DNA of 64,000 bases from Catenulispora sp. MAP5-51 (GTDB lineage Bacteria > Actinomycetota > Actinomycetes > Streptomycetales > Catenulisporaceae), in contig NZ_JBGCCH010000019.1 in assembly GCF_041261205.1 (NCBI RefSeq), forward strand, positions 1 to 64,000. Direction: 5' to 3'. Made by a program: the position numbers and the translations under genes. The stretch's first letter is position 1. Each line of letters begins with the position of its first letter. This document shows positions 6,776 to 15,424 of the stretch, one piece after another. The notes below the pieces were generated by a model. The model searched no databases. It saw only the letters and a program-made list of their open reading frames with translations, and was not told the origin of the DNA.

Positions 6776-8484
6776 CGGGGCCGGCCACCGAACTTGTATC
6801 CCTGCTACGGCAGCTCCAAAGCCTCAAGCCGCGTACCCTCAAGCAGATCTCGGCGGCCAGCGGCATAGCGATCGGCCACGTCAGCGAGGTCTTGAACGGT
6901 TGGAAGGCCCCCAGCCCGGATGCGGCTGAAGCCCTCGCGACGGCATTGGGCGCCGACGACCGCACCGCGGCAAAAGCCCGCGACCTCGCCGATGACCTGG
7001 CGGAGCTCAACCGGTACACCCGGGCCAAACAACGGGGTACCGCGCCTGCCGGCACGTCCGCGGAAGCCCGGCCGGCAGGCGTGCCGGAGGCACGGTTCGA
7101 CGTACCGCCACCGCCTAGCCGCTTCATCGGCCGCGAAGCCGAGGTGGCTGCGATGCAGGCCGCGATCCACGGCTCGAAGACCCTCCACCGCGCGCCGGTG
7201 GTGCAGATCTTCGGCCCCGTCGGCATCGGCAAGACGGCGCTCGCCTCGATCGTCGCCCACGAGTTGCGCCCGGAATATCCTGACGGCTGCGTGTTCGTGG
7301 ACTTCGGCTTGCTGGGCGACGTGTCGGCCGCTCATGCGCGCCTGCTGAGCCGGTTCGGCTTCACCGCGGACATGCTGCCGGCGGAGCCCGCCGAACTGAG
7401 GGCGCTGTACCTGTCCTACCTCTACCGCAGATCGGTCCTGATCGTCGCCGACAACGTCGTAGCCCCGGAACAGGTCCTGGCCCTGGTGCCCGCCTCGCCT
7501 TCATGTGCGGTGGTGACCACCGGCCGGCGATTCCTCGACCACATCGACGAAGTATGTGCGATCGATCTCGGTCCGCTTACCGATGACGAGTCGCAGGCCC
7601 TGCTCACTGTGCTCATCGGAGCGACGAACGCGGAGACGGTCGAGGCTGCGAGCAGCAGTGCGGGCGTCCCGGCGGCAATCCGGGCCACGGCCGCCGGGCT
7701 TCGCGGACCCGGACACGGACCCAGAGAGCCGGTCAAGCCTCCCGAGCCGGCAGAAACCGGGGCGGCCGAAGCGAGACTACTCCCGTTCCCACCCGCTGGC
7801 CTGTCCATGGAACCCATCCCTGACACGATCACGTATCTCACCCCTCTGCGACGCTCTCGGAGCGCCGGTGTCAGGAACATAGGAATCGTCACTGGATACC
7901 TCCGTCGCGTCCACGACGTCGACATATGGGTCAACTCCGAGAACACCGACATGCGGATGTCCCGGTTCGACGACTACACCATTTCGGCGATCATCCGCTA
8001 CGACGGTGCGGTCCGGGACGCGGCCGGACGCGTCATCGAGGACACCATCGCGGACGAACTCGCGCTGAAGGCCGGCCAAGGCCCGGTGGCCGCCGGAACG
8101 GCGATTTTGACCGGGTCCGGCGCGCTCGCCGCCTCCCACAACGTGCGCGCGATCGTCCACGTTGCGGCGGTCTACGGGGAACCGGGCGCGGGCTACCGCC
8201 AGGTTCGCGATGTCGGTCGCTGCGTGACCGGCGCGCTGGCCGAGATTGACCGGTCGCTCGAGCGACCCAGGGAGGTCAGTGTCCTGTTCCCGATGCTGGG
8301 CACCGGCCAGGGCGGTGGCAGCATCGAGCGCACTGCGGCGGTGCTGGTCGGCACCGCCGCCGAATACCTCGCATCGGTTCCCGTGACCCGGATCGGCACC
8401 GTGTGGTTCCTGGCGCACGTCCACCGGGAACTGACGGCCCTGCACGCCGCCGTCGACGCCCACCCCCTGTTGAAAGGCGGCTGA
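6739..8484 (+). CDS. HTH / STAND NTPase / macro-domain fusion protein
   Basis: The 581-residue reading has three parts. Residues 16-75 form an XRE-like helix-turn-helix (LKQISAASGIAIGHVSEVLNG). Residues 120-315 are a STAND/NB-ARC-like ATPase with Walker A GPVGIGKT at 159-166, Walker B VLIVADN near 233 and VVTTGRR near 258. Residues 378-565 resemble a macro domain: VNSENTD at 398-404 in place of NAANxxL, a GTAILTGSGAL loop, AIVHVA, and the MLGTGQGGG loop at 519-527. Macro domains bind or hydrolyse ADP-ribose. A long ORF begins further upstream, but its extra N-terminus is low-complexity; ATG 6739 places the start just before the HTH. Four bases separate it from the WD40 gene. It could sense or erase ADP-ribosylation made by the enzyme at 3728-4885. 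Confidence 0.75.
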   Translation: MTRGRRGPADLPPGPATELVSLLRQLQSLKPRTLKQISAASGIAIGHVSEVLNGWKAPSPDAAEALATALGADDRTAAKARDLADDLAELNRYTRAKQRGTAPAGTSAEARPAGVPEARFDVPPPPSRFIGREAEVAAMQAAIHGSKTLHRAPVVQIFGPVGIGKTALASIVAHELRPEYPDGCVFVDFGLLGDVSAAHARLLSRFGFTADMLPAEPAELRALYLSYLYRRSVLIVADNVVAPEQVLALVPASPSCAVVTTGRRFLDHIDEVCAIDLGPLTDDESQALLTVLIGATNAETVEAASSSAGVPAAIRATAAGLRGPGHGPREPVKPPEPAETGAAEARLLPFPPAGLSMEPIPDTITYLTPLRRSRSAGVRNIGIVTGYLRRVHDVDIWVNSENTDMRMSRFDDYTISAIIRYDGAVRDAAGRVIEDTIADELALKAGQGPVAAGTAILTGSGALAASHNVRAIVHVAAVYGEPGAGYRQVRDVGRCVTGALAEIDRSLERPREVSVLFPMLGTGQGGGSIERTAAVLVGTAAEYLASVPVTRIGTVWFLAHVHRELTALHAAVDAHPLLKGG

Positions 8485-8488
8485 GACG

Positions 8489-10891
8489 ATGCCTCGGATA
8501 TCCCGGGTCACGAGCGTCGAGGTCGTCGGCTTCCTACCGACGCGATCCGTGGAATCCCGACAGCATCCCTTCAACGCAGCCGCTTTCCTGAGCCGCAACA
8601 AGATCTCCGGCGCGCGCGACAAGCCGGGTGGCGACCTTGAGGTCACGCTCAACCAGGTCGACAACCTCCTCAAGGGCCGCACCCCCGCCCGGGATGTGCC
8701 GATGGCCGCACAGTTCTTGGTCGACTTCGACATCCTGGCGGCCCGCACGGCCCTGTACGGCGGTGACGTGACAGCTGTCGTGACAGACCTCGACAACACC
8801 GCGCGACTGCTTGCCCCGATCCACGAACGCGCCGCGGCGCAGCTGCTGGTGCTAGCCCAGGCCCTTCGCCGCTCGGCCGGAATCCTGCGCCTTGCTCCTC
8901 ACCAGCTTCCCGAGCAGGTAATCCTCCGGCTCAACGGTGAAAGCGGCCATCTGCTGCGCCGCCTGGTGACCCGCGCCGAGCATTACAAGACCGGTCTTTG
9001 GATGCGCCCGATGACGCCAGCGGCTCGGAGCCCACACGAGATCGTCAAGCATCTGCAGGGGAACGCATCAGATGCCTGTTTCGCTCCGGACGGCCGGCTC
9101 CTGATCGTGGACAACCAGCGTTTGCTGGAGGTCCTGGATCTCGCCGGAGGCAGACCACGGCAGCCTTTCCGCCTCGGTGCGATCGAGCCGACTTCTCTGG
9201 CCTGTGACGGTACCTACGCGGCGATCGCGACGAGGGACGGCACCATCCGGATCGTCGAACTGGCCCGCGGCCAGCGTCCGCCGCTGGTGCCCTCCGGGCC
9301 CGGCGCCGCCCTCGCCGTCGCCTTCATCCGGCCGGGAATCCTGGTCTCGGCCAACACCCGTGGCCGGCTGACATCCTGGGATGTCGCGGCCGGAGCCGAG
9401 ATCGGCCGTATCGACATCGGCGACCGCACCATCTCGGCGCTGCTTCCTCTGGACGGGGACCGGATCCTGCTCGGTACCGACCCGGAAACCAGCACCAGTC
9501 CAGGGCATGCCCTGCAGATCTGGAACCTGTCGGCGGGCCGCAGGGAGGCGACGTTCGGCAGTCACGACTGGCCGGTGACAGCGCTCGCCCGCGCCGCTGA
9601 AGGCGGCGACGCCGGCTCTGGCGGTGCCACCGGCGCCGCGCCCGACCTCGTGGTCGCGGCTGCGAACGATCAGCTGTCTGCCTGGCGCCTGGACGATCTG
9701 AGCTGTGCGTGGCGGGCCACCCGCGAGCACGTCGCATTCCACTCGGTGCGTTGCCTCCCCGGACGCGCCGTGGTCGGCGACGGCATCGGAGCGCTGAGAC
9801 TGTTCGACATCCACGACGGCCGCGAGCTGCGCCGCCTGGCGCCGCACAGCGGTCTGATCCCGGCGATCGCGTCCGATCCGGAGCGGCGGCGGCTCGCCAC
9901 CGTCTCGTACGACCAGAGTGTGCGCGTGTGGGATACCTCCGCTTTGGAAGCCGCCGCGCCGATGAGGCACCAGCAGGAGGTGACAACGCTCGCGCTCACG
10001 GCGGATCGGGCTCACGTGCTCAGCGCGGGCAAGGATGGACGCGTTCTGGCATGGGACGCGGAAACCGGGGAATTCGAGGGGGAGCTCGGCGGCCACGCGG
10101 GGTGGGTGAGCCGGATCGTGCCAATGCCGGGTGCGGCAGCGGTATCCGCAGGCTGGGACGGAATGATCCGTTTCTGGGACCTTCGCCAAGCGGGCTGCTC
10201 CGCCGCGGTGAGATCGGATGATCCGCAGCTGACACAGCTCGCGGTCACCGCGGACGGGACGTCGGCGGTGACCGCAGGGGCCAAGGGCGTCATCCGAATC
10301 TGGGACCTAGCGCGCCGACAGCAGACCGCGATGACGGCCGCGGACGAGGACGACACGGTGGTGGCGGTGGCGATCGACGGCGGCGGTGTGCGCTGGCTCG
10401 CGGAGTCAGGGCGGCTCTGGTCGTGGCGTCCCGGAGCCGAACCCGTGCAGACCCCGTTCGTCGCGGGGCTGCCAGGCGGTGGCAGGGTTACCGCGTGCGA
10501 CTTCGGGCAGCACGGCGGCAGCTCTGTCATCGGGTTTGCGGACGGACGGATCGTCGCCGTGACCGACGACGGTGTCAGCGCGACAGTCTTGGCCGACGCA
10601 CCCTGCGGAGCAACGGCCATCGCGCGGGACGTTTCGGGCGAGATCGTGGTCGCGACGTTCGGCCTGCCATACACCGCCTCAGACAACACGGCACGGCTGT
10701 GGACCGCCGGCGGACATGGGCCGATCGCCGACCTCGTGGGGGACTCGCCCTGGACGGCGGCCGCCGTCTCCGACGACGGCCGGACGGTCTACTTGGGCGA
10801 GGAGTCCGGCGGCGTGCACGTTATCCAGGTGATGTCGCCAAGACTCAAGCGTCCAGGTCTACATCCAGATCCAAACCCAGCCCGGCGATGA
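8489..10891 (+). CDS. Large WD40 beta-propeller protein
   Basis: This 800-residue protein begins four bases after the macro-protein stop, with AAAGGCGG upstream, so the pair is almost certainly one operon. Residues 1-170 form a helical N-terminal region of unknown type. From about 185 to the end, WD-type blades recur. They are clearest between 440 and 620, where LATVSYDQSVRVWD, LSAGKDGRVLAWD and VSAGWDGMIRFWD are consecutive blade ends. The number of blades suggests two propellers. WD40 arrays are the usual sensor part of STAND proteins, and here the sensor is on a separate polypeptide beside a STAND NTPase that lacks one. No signal peptide. The last 47 bp overlap the convergent PNP-NACHT gene. 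Confidence 0.85.
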   Translation: MPRISRVTSVEVVGFLPTRSVESRQHPFNAAAFLSRNKISGARDKPGGDLEVTLNQVDNLLKGRTPARDVPMAAQFLVDFDILAARTALYGGDVTAVVTDLDNTARLLAPIHERAAAQLLVLAQALRRSAGILRLAPHQLPEQVILRLNGESGHLLRRLVTRAEHYKTGLWMRPMTPAARSPHEIVKHLQGNASDACFAPDGRLLIVDNQRLLEVLDLAGGRPRQPFRLGAIEPTSLACDGTYAAIATRDGTIRIVELARGQRPPLVPSGPGAALAVAFIRPGILVSANTRGRLTSWDVAAGAEIGRIDIGDRTISALLPLDGDRILLGTDPETSTSPGHALQIWNLSAGRREATFGSHDWPVTALARAAEGGDAGSGGATGAAPDLVVAAANDQLSAWRLDDLSCAWRATREHVAFHSVRCLPGRAVVGDGIGALRLFDIHDGRELRRLAPHSGLIPAIASDPERRRLATVSYDQSVRVWDTSALEAAAPMRHQQEVTTLALTADRAHVLSAGKDGRVLAWDAETGEFEGELGGHAGWVSRIVPMPGAAAVSAGWDGMIRFWDLRQAGCSAAVRSDDPQLTQLAVTADGTSAVTAGAKGVIRIWDLARRQQTAMTAADEDDTVVAVAIDGGGVRWLAESGRLWSWRPGAEPVQTPFVAGLPGGGRVTACDFGQHGGSSVIGFADGRIVAVTDDGVSATVLADAPCGATAIARDVSGEIVVATFGLPYTASDNTARLWTAGGHGPIADLVGDSPWTAAAVSDDGRTVYLGEESGGVHVIQVMSPRLKRPGLHPDPNPARR

Positions 10892-12878
10892 GCCGGTGGC
10901 CGACCAGCGAGCTGATCTCGCCGAGATCGACCCCTGCTGCCCGGACGGTCTCGTGCCGATTGAGATAGTCCGAGAAGGTCTGGTGGTAGAAGCTGTAGGT
11001 GGACCGACCGTCGGCAGTGCCATGGCGCAGGAACTGCGTCCAGTCGGCCAGGTATCGGACCACTTCGAGTTCCGTGATCCTCACCGCAACCGCCAGCAGG
11101 GAGGCGGACACCGGCTCGCGTAGTGCCGACAGGGAGTAAATGGTCCTCAGGCTGGCCGCGGCTCCGCCGTCACGGGACAGCATCTGTCGAAGGTGGCGGT
11201 CGTAGTACCCGGTCAGGCCCACGGGCAGGGTGTCGACGTCGTCCGGCTGCATGAGACCCCGCTCGATGTCGCCGAGGACGTAGACGAGGTACATGAAGTT
11301 GAGGTCGCTCCGCTCCAGCAGCCGGTCGATGAACTGTTCCTCGTCTGCCGCGGAGGAGAACTCGACCTTCATCTCGGGCTTGGCCAAGGAGTTGCGGATG
11401 AAGGCTGCCACGTCTGCGCGGCTCTCGTCCGGACGGTTCATCAGGTCGACGATGGTCCACGCACCGTCCGGCTGCAGCGCGGCGGTGCGCAGGCGCCTGC
11501 TTACCAAGAGGTAGACGCCGCCCGGGAGGGCGGTCGGCAGGAAGAGCGGGTTGGCGCCGGACTCCGTACGATCGAGCTCGTCAAGCGCATCGACGACGAT
11601 TACGAGTCTCGCACCGGGGGTCAGGCGGCCTGCAACCTCTTCAATCAGCCTGTTGACGTATACGCCGTCTCGGTCGGCGTCCGGGCCGGGAGCCGGAAGA
11701 TCCGCGCCGTACCGTTCGGACAGCTGCTCGTACAGGCTTTGCAGGAACGCACCGGTGGTGGTGACGCCGCCGCCCGCGATGTTGAAGTGCGCCGGCCAGT
11801 CGTTGCGGACGACTGCCTCGGCCAGCAACGCCGTCTTCCCGACTCCCGGCTCTCCCTGGACGATGAGATGGCCGCTGGGATGCTGGTCGAGGAAAGCCTC
11901 GATCTCCGCGAAAGCCGAGTCCCGGCCGACGAATCCGATCGTCTTGTCCCGGATGTAGGCGGCCTGGGGCCGCCGCGGCGAGATTCGGCCGTGCAAGGCG
12001 CCGGCAGCCGGTGCGGTCGGCGACGTCAATGTGATGTCGCCGCCTGTGCCCACGGCGCGACGCACCGGACCGTGGGCGGTCAGCACGGCGGCGGCGAAAG
12101 CAGCCGCGTTCGCCGCTGCCCGTTGCTGCCAACCGGCACCGTCGGCGTCGGTCTTGCGTCCGTCGGCGCGGTCGCTGATGCCGCGCACGACGAGAGTCGG
12201 CAAGTCGCTGAGGTGCGCGGCGTGGACGATGCCGGCGTCCTCCATGTCGATCGCCCCGGCGTCGTTGTGGTGCAGCACCAGATGCTCGAACAGCGTCGAC
12301 TCACGGCCGTCGAGCACGACCTCGCCAGCGGCGATCGGCCGGAAGTGCACACGGAATCCGGCCTGTCCACTCGTGTCCGGGTTCGCATTCGCCTCCGTAC
12401 CCGCCGTATCGGTCGGGCCGATCGCACCGCTCCAGGAGAGCTCGACGGCACGGGCCAACTCCTCCAGCCGGTACGGCATCGGCCAAGTCTGCGGTCGGGC
12501 CAGGAAGTCCTTCGATGCGGTGCCGCCGTGGTAGGCGTCCACCCGGGTGGCCACGACGACATCGCCCAGTTGCAGGTCTTTGTGCAGCGCTCCCGCCACT
12601 CCGACGCAGGTCAGCAGATCAGGGCGGAACTGGGAGACGATGCGTTCGGTGATCACCCCGGCCCGAACGTTACCCCGGCCTACGCATACCAGCGCGATCT
12701 CCTGGCCGGTCCCACGGAGCACACCTACGTCATACCGAGTGCCCGACTCGAGTTCGACAGTCTCCAAGATCTTGCAATGAGGCCGCATCGCGAGATACTC
12801 GACACGCAGCGCCGTCAGCAGCACGGTTCGCGGACGGTTGACTGACTTGGCCGATACTGGCACCACGATCTCCCGCAT
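10845..12878 (-). CDS. Nucleoside phosphorylase-like / NACHT-type STAND NTPase fusion (NLR-like)
   Basis: The 677-residue reading starts at ATG 12878; the frame allows 13 further upstream codons. Residues 16-270 are a PNP/MTA-nucleosidase-fold domain with VGVAGAL near 92, IDMED at 210-214 and GISDRAD at 233-239. These correspond to the Met-Glu and Asp of the nucleosidase active site, so it is probably catalytic. Residues 310-520 form a P-loop NTPase with GEPGVGKT at 342-349 and VIVVDALDE at 426-434, typical of NACHT/STAND switches. A helical region follows without obvious repeats. PNP-NACHT proteins are known in fungal NLRs and bacterial conflict systems, where the enzyme domain is the effector. 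It converges on the WD40 gene with a 47-bp overlap. Confidence 0.85.
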   Translation of the reverse strand: MREIVVPVSAKSVNRPRTVLLTALRVEYLAMRPHCKILETVELESGTRYDVGVLRGTGQEIALVCVGRGNVRAGVITERIVSQFRPDLLTCVGVAGALHKDLQLGDVVVATRVDAYHGGTASKDFLARPQTWPMPYRLEELARAVELSWSGAIGPTDTAGTEANANPDTSGQAGFRVHFRPIAAGEVVLDGRESTLFEHLVLHHNDAGAIDMEDAGIVHAAHLSDLPTLVVRGISDRADGRKTDADGAGWQQRAAANAAAFAAAVLTAHGPVRRAVGTGGDITLTSPTAPAAGALHGRISPRRPQAAYIRDKTIGFVGRDSAFAEIEAFLDQHPSGHLIVQGEPGVGKTALLAEAVVRNDWPAHFNIAGGGVTTTGAFLQSLYEQLSERYGADLPAPGPDADRDGVYVNRLIEEVAGRLTPGARLVIVVDALDELDRTESGANPLFLPTALPGGVYLLVSRRLRTAALQPDGAWTIVDLMNRPDESRADVAAFIRNSLAKPEMKVEFSSAADEEQFIDRLLERSDLNFMYLVYVLGDIERGLMQPDDVDTLPVGLTGYYDRHLRQMLSRDGGAAASLRTIYSLSALREPVSASLLAVAVRITELEVVRYLADWTQFLRHGTADGRSTYSFYHQTFSDYLNRHETVRAAGVDLGEISSLVGHRLIAGLGLDLDVDLDA

Positions 12879-13013
12879 TGAGGATGACTCGGTTCCACGA
12901 CACCAAAATCTTCGCACTCTGATCGCAAGATCGTGCGGTTTCGACGAGTTTTTGTCGCCGCCGCTCAGGCGTCATCTCGATGGCAGTTCCCAGCGGAGTG
13001 CGCCCCGCCCGAG

Positions 13014-14141
13014 TCACTCCATATTACCGACCTTCTTGCCGCGTCGCCCCTGCACATATTCGTGAATGGCGATGAACTTGACGCCGATGTCCAGGAGCTG
13101 CCCCTCGGCCGCCGCGACTGCGGCGGCCAGCTCGGCACTGATCGCGAAAGCGTCATGGACCTGAAGGAGCCGCTGCGCGCTGTTGCCGCGCGGCGCCTGA
13201 TGCTCCCCCGAATTGACGGGTTCGAGAGCGCCGAGGTAGGGCAGGCGGCCGATGGCAGCGATTCGCTGCGCGGTGTCGGTGACAAGGAACGGTCGGCTGC
13301 GGGAACCGACGGCCACGACTGCGACCGGGCGCTCGCTCCAGCCCCACGCGGCTAGGACCTTCACGATGCCGTCCAGCATCGGGGCGGGCAGCGGCTGGTC
13401 GGGGACCTCGTCGGCGAGCAGATCGCGCAGGCGCAGGCCCCAACCGCGGTCCGTCAGGCGGCCGAGGGCGCGGCCCGGCTTGGCGGCCGCAGCGCCACCG
13501 ATCTTGCCGGACAGCTCGATTCCGAGGGCCGCCATACCGGTTGGCCACAGTGTGCGGGTCTGGATCACGACGCCCGGCTTGGCCAGGGCGGCACGCGCCG
13601 CCTCGGCTCCCTCGCCCGTGACGCTCGCGGTGAACTTCGCGCCGGCGCAGTTGTCGCAGCGTCCGCAGGGGCCTTCGACGGCCGGGTCGTCGAGCTGGCG
13701 GCGCAGGAAGGTCATGCGGCATTCGTCGGTGGTCTCGTACTCGATCATCGAGCGCTGCTCGGCCTCGCGTGCTGCGGCGACCCGTGCGTATCGTTCGCCG
13801 TCGTAGTGCCAAGGTTGCCCGGTCGACTCCCAGCGGCCCTTGACCCGTCGCACCGCTCCGTCGACGTCCAGGACCTTGAGCATGGTCTCCAGCCGGGAGC
13901 GCCGCAGGTCGACCCGCGGCTCCAGGGCCGCGGTCGACAGCGGCCGGCCGGCGGCGGCCAGCGCGTCCAGAGCTTGGCGGACCTGCTGCTCCGGCGGGAA
14001 GGCCAGCGAGGCGAGCGGCGACACGATCAGCGTCGGCCCGGCGCCGCGGGCGCGCAGCAGGGCCGTCGCCACAAAGTAGACCGCCGACTTCCCCCAGCCA
14101 GTCCGCTGCACCACCAGCGCCCGGCGGCGGTGGACGGCCAA
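13014..14141 (-). pseudogene. Decayed RecQ-type DNA helicase gene with internal deletion
   Basis: The reading runs from the Walker A region (RALVVQRTGWGKSAVYF) through a short TLIVSPLASLAF segment and then straight into the C-terminal RQC-like part with the CGRCDNCAG zinc motif. Helicase motifs II to VI, normally a few hundred residues, are missing in frame. The N-terminus is also gone: the frame is closed by TGA at about 14174, where a different gene fragment begins. The last 30 residues (from about EGQLLDIG) do not look like the family, so the 3' end is probably replaced too. It cannot encode a working helicase. This suggests repeated deletion at a recombination-prone spot. Confidence 0.75.
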
Positions 14142-14177
14142 TGCCGGCTCATCGAACTTGGTCGTGACAGCAGGACT

Positions 14178-14453
14178 TCAGGTCTGCGGTTCGATCGATG
14201 AGGTCGGCTCGTCGGGAGGGAGGCCGAGTCGGCGAAGTGCTGCGCTGCGGACGTGGACTTTGACGGTGCGGTCCCAGTTGCCTTCTGCATCACGTCCGCA
14301 GGGGGCGATAACGAGGACGTCATCGACGCCGAAGGGCATCTCCTCGATGCCTCGCTCGCGCAGTCAAGCCTGCAGCGCCTCGACGGGTTTCGAATGTCCG
14401 GGGTCGAGGTCGTAGTCCAGGACGCGGACGAACTCGCCGGATGGTGTGTCCAT
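14178..14453 (-). pseudogene. Small gene with one in-frame UGA codon
   Basis: Starting at ATG 14453, the leftward frame reads MDTPSGEFVRVLDYDLDPGH and continues to a TGA at 14364-14366. It resumes without loss of frame as LRERGIEEMPFGVDDVLVIAPCGRD and then a lysine/valine-rich tail to TGA at 14178-14180. Both halves have coding-like composition, and TGG (Trp) to TGA is a single-base change. A nonsense mutation in a gene for about 91 residues is therefore the simplest reading. I do not recognise the family. It lies directly against the truncated recQ remnant. Confidence 0.5.
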
Positions 14454-14499
14454 GCCGTCCAGGATGCCGCATCACGCCTGTCTAAGGTGACTGTTGCTG

Positions 14500-14997
14500 T
14501 CAGGTTCTTGGGTGTCGGGGTTGGCTGTGGCGGCCGCTGGTGTGGGTGGTGAGGTGTCCCCGGGCGCGGCGGGTGGTGGCGCAGCGGGCACGCAGGCGCT
14601 GGTTGGCAGGGTTGCGGTAGCCGTAGGCGGCTCGGGCATCGGTCTTCATCGATCTGTTGATCCCTTCTGAGCCGGCGTTGCTGACGCCCGAGATGATCGC
14701 GGCCTCGATCTCGGGCCACCAGGTGTTGACCGTGGTGGCCCGGCGTTCCAGTTCCGGCAGGCCGGATGCGGCGCAGGACTCGTAGAACCGGAACAGCCGG
14801 TGCGCGATCGTCGTCCGTTCGGGGCGGGTGTGCATCAGAGCCAGGATGTCCATCAGGTCTTCTTTGGCGTTCCACGCGGTCGGGATCGGCACGCTGATCT
14901 TCACCGGGAGGTTCTGGAGGTCCTCGACCATCACCGCCATCACATCAGGGGTCGAGGGACCTTCGCCCGACACTTCAGGGTGATGCGATCTCGCCAC
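14500..14997 (-). pseudogene. ISL3-family transposase, C-terminal fragment
   Basis: The 165-codon frame carries the C-terminal signature of ISL3 transposases: WW-P-E-I-E-A-A-I-x-S-G-V-S-N-A-G-S-E-G, then INRSMKTDARAAYGYRN and the arginine-rich RARCATTRRARGHL end. The intact family is over 400 residues, so about two thirds is absent, including the first catalytic aspartates. No terminal repeats were found. It is one of several dead elements in the 13-16 kb stretch. Confidence 0.7.
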
Positions 14998-15036
14998 GAG
15001 CGGAAGAACCCCGGCGGACGCCGTGGCAGCGTTGGT

Positions 15037-15270
15037 CTATTCCAGCTGCTGGATCTGGATGGCCGGGCGGACTTTCGCGATTGCCGCGAAATCGTTGTCC
15101 GGGTGCAGCCCGGTCGGGCGGTGCTGTACGGCGATGAGGACTACCAGGATGTCGACGGCGCCTGGACCGCGGTTGTGGCCGATCTTGATGAGATCGTGCT
15201 GGGCCCCGATGACCTGCTGCCACGGGTTGTCCGGGAGGCCATAGTAGGTGGCCGAGTTTCTGATTACCAC
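15037..15270 (-). pseudogene. Probable VapC-like PIN-domain toxin remnant
   Basis: The 77-codon frame ends in a segment resembling the C-terminal half of VapC PIN ribonucleases: HNRGPGAVDILVVLIAVQHR, then LHPDNDFAAIAKVRP. This mirrors the D-L-L-I-A-A and LHYDxDFxxIAxV pattern, including the conserved aspartates. The first PIN half and the antitoxin partner are not visible, and no other frame upstream restores them. It is probably a fragment. The family call is tentative. Confidence 0.45.
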
Positions 15271-15424
15271 AGGCCTCGGTGTCGGTGAGCCTCGCTGTCA
15301 GAGCGTCGTCGGCCGAGTCCACAGGACAAACTCGCGACGGGTCCTGGTACTGTCGCACCGGCAAAAGTCGGCCATCGAAAACTCCCTCTCATGGCCGGCA
15401 GCCGGCGCTCACCCCAAAGCCGGG

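Noticed and set aside
11193-12845. 550-codon rightward ORF
   Set aside because: Antisense shadow of the PNP-NACHT gene.
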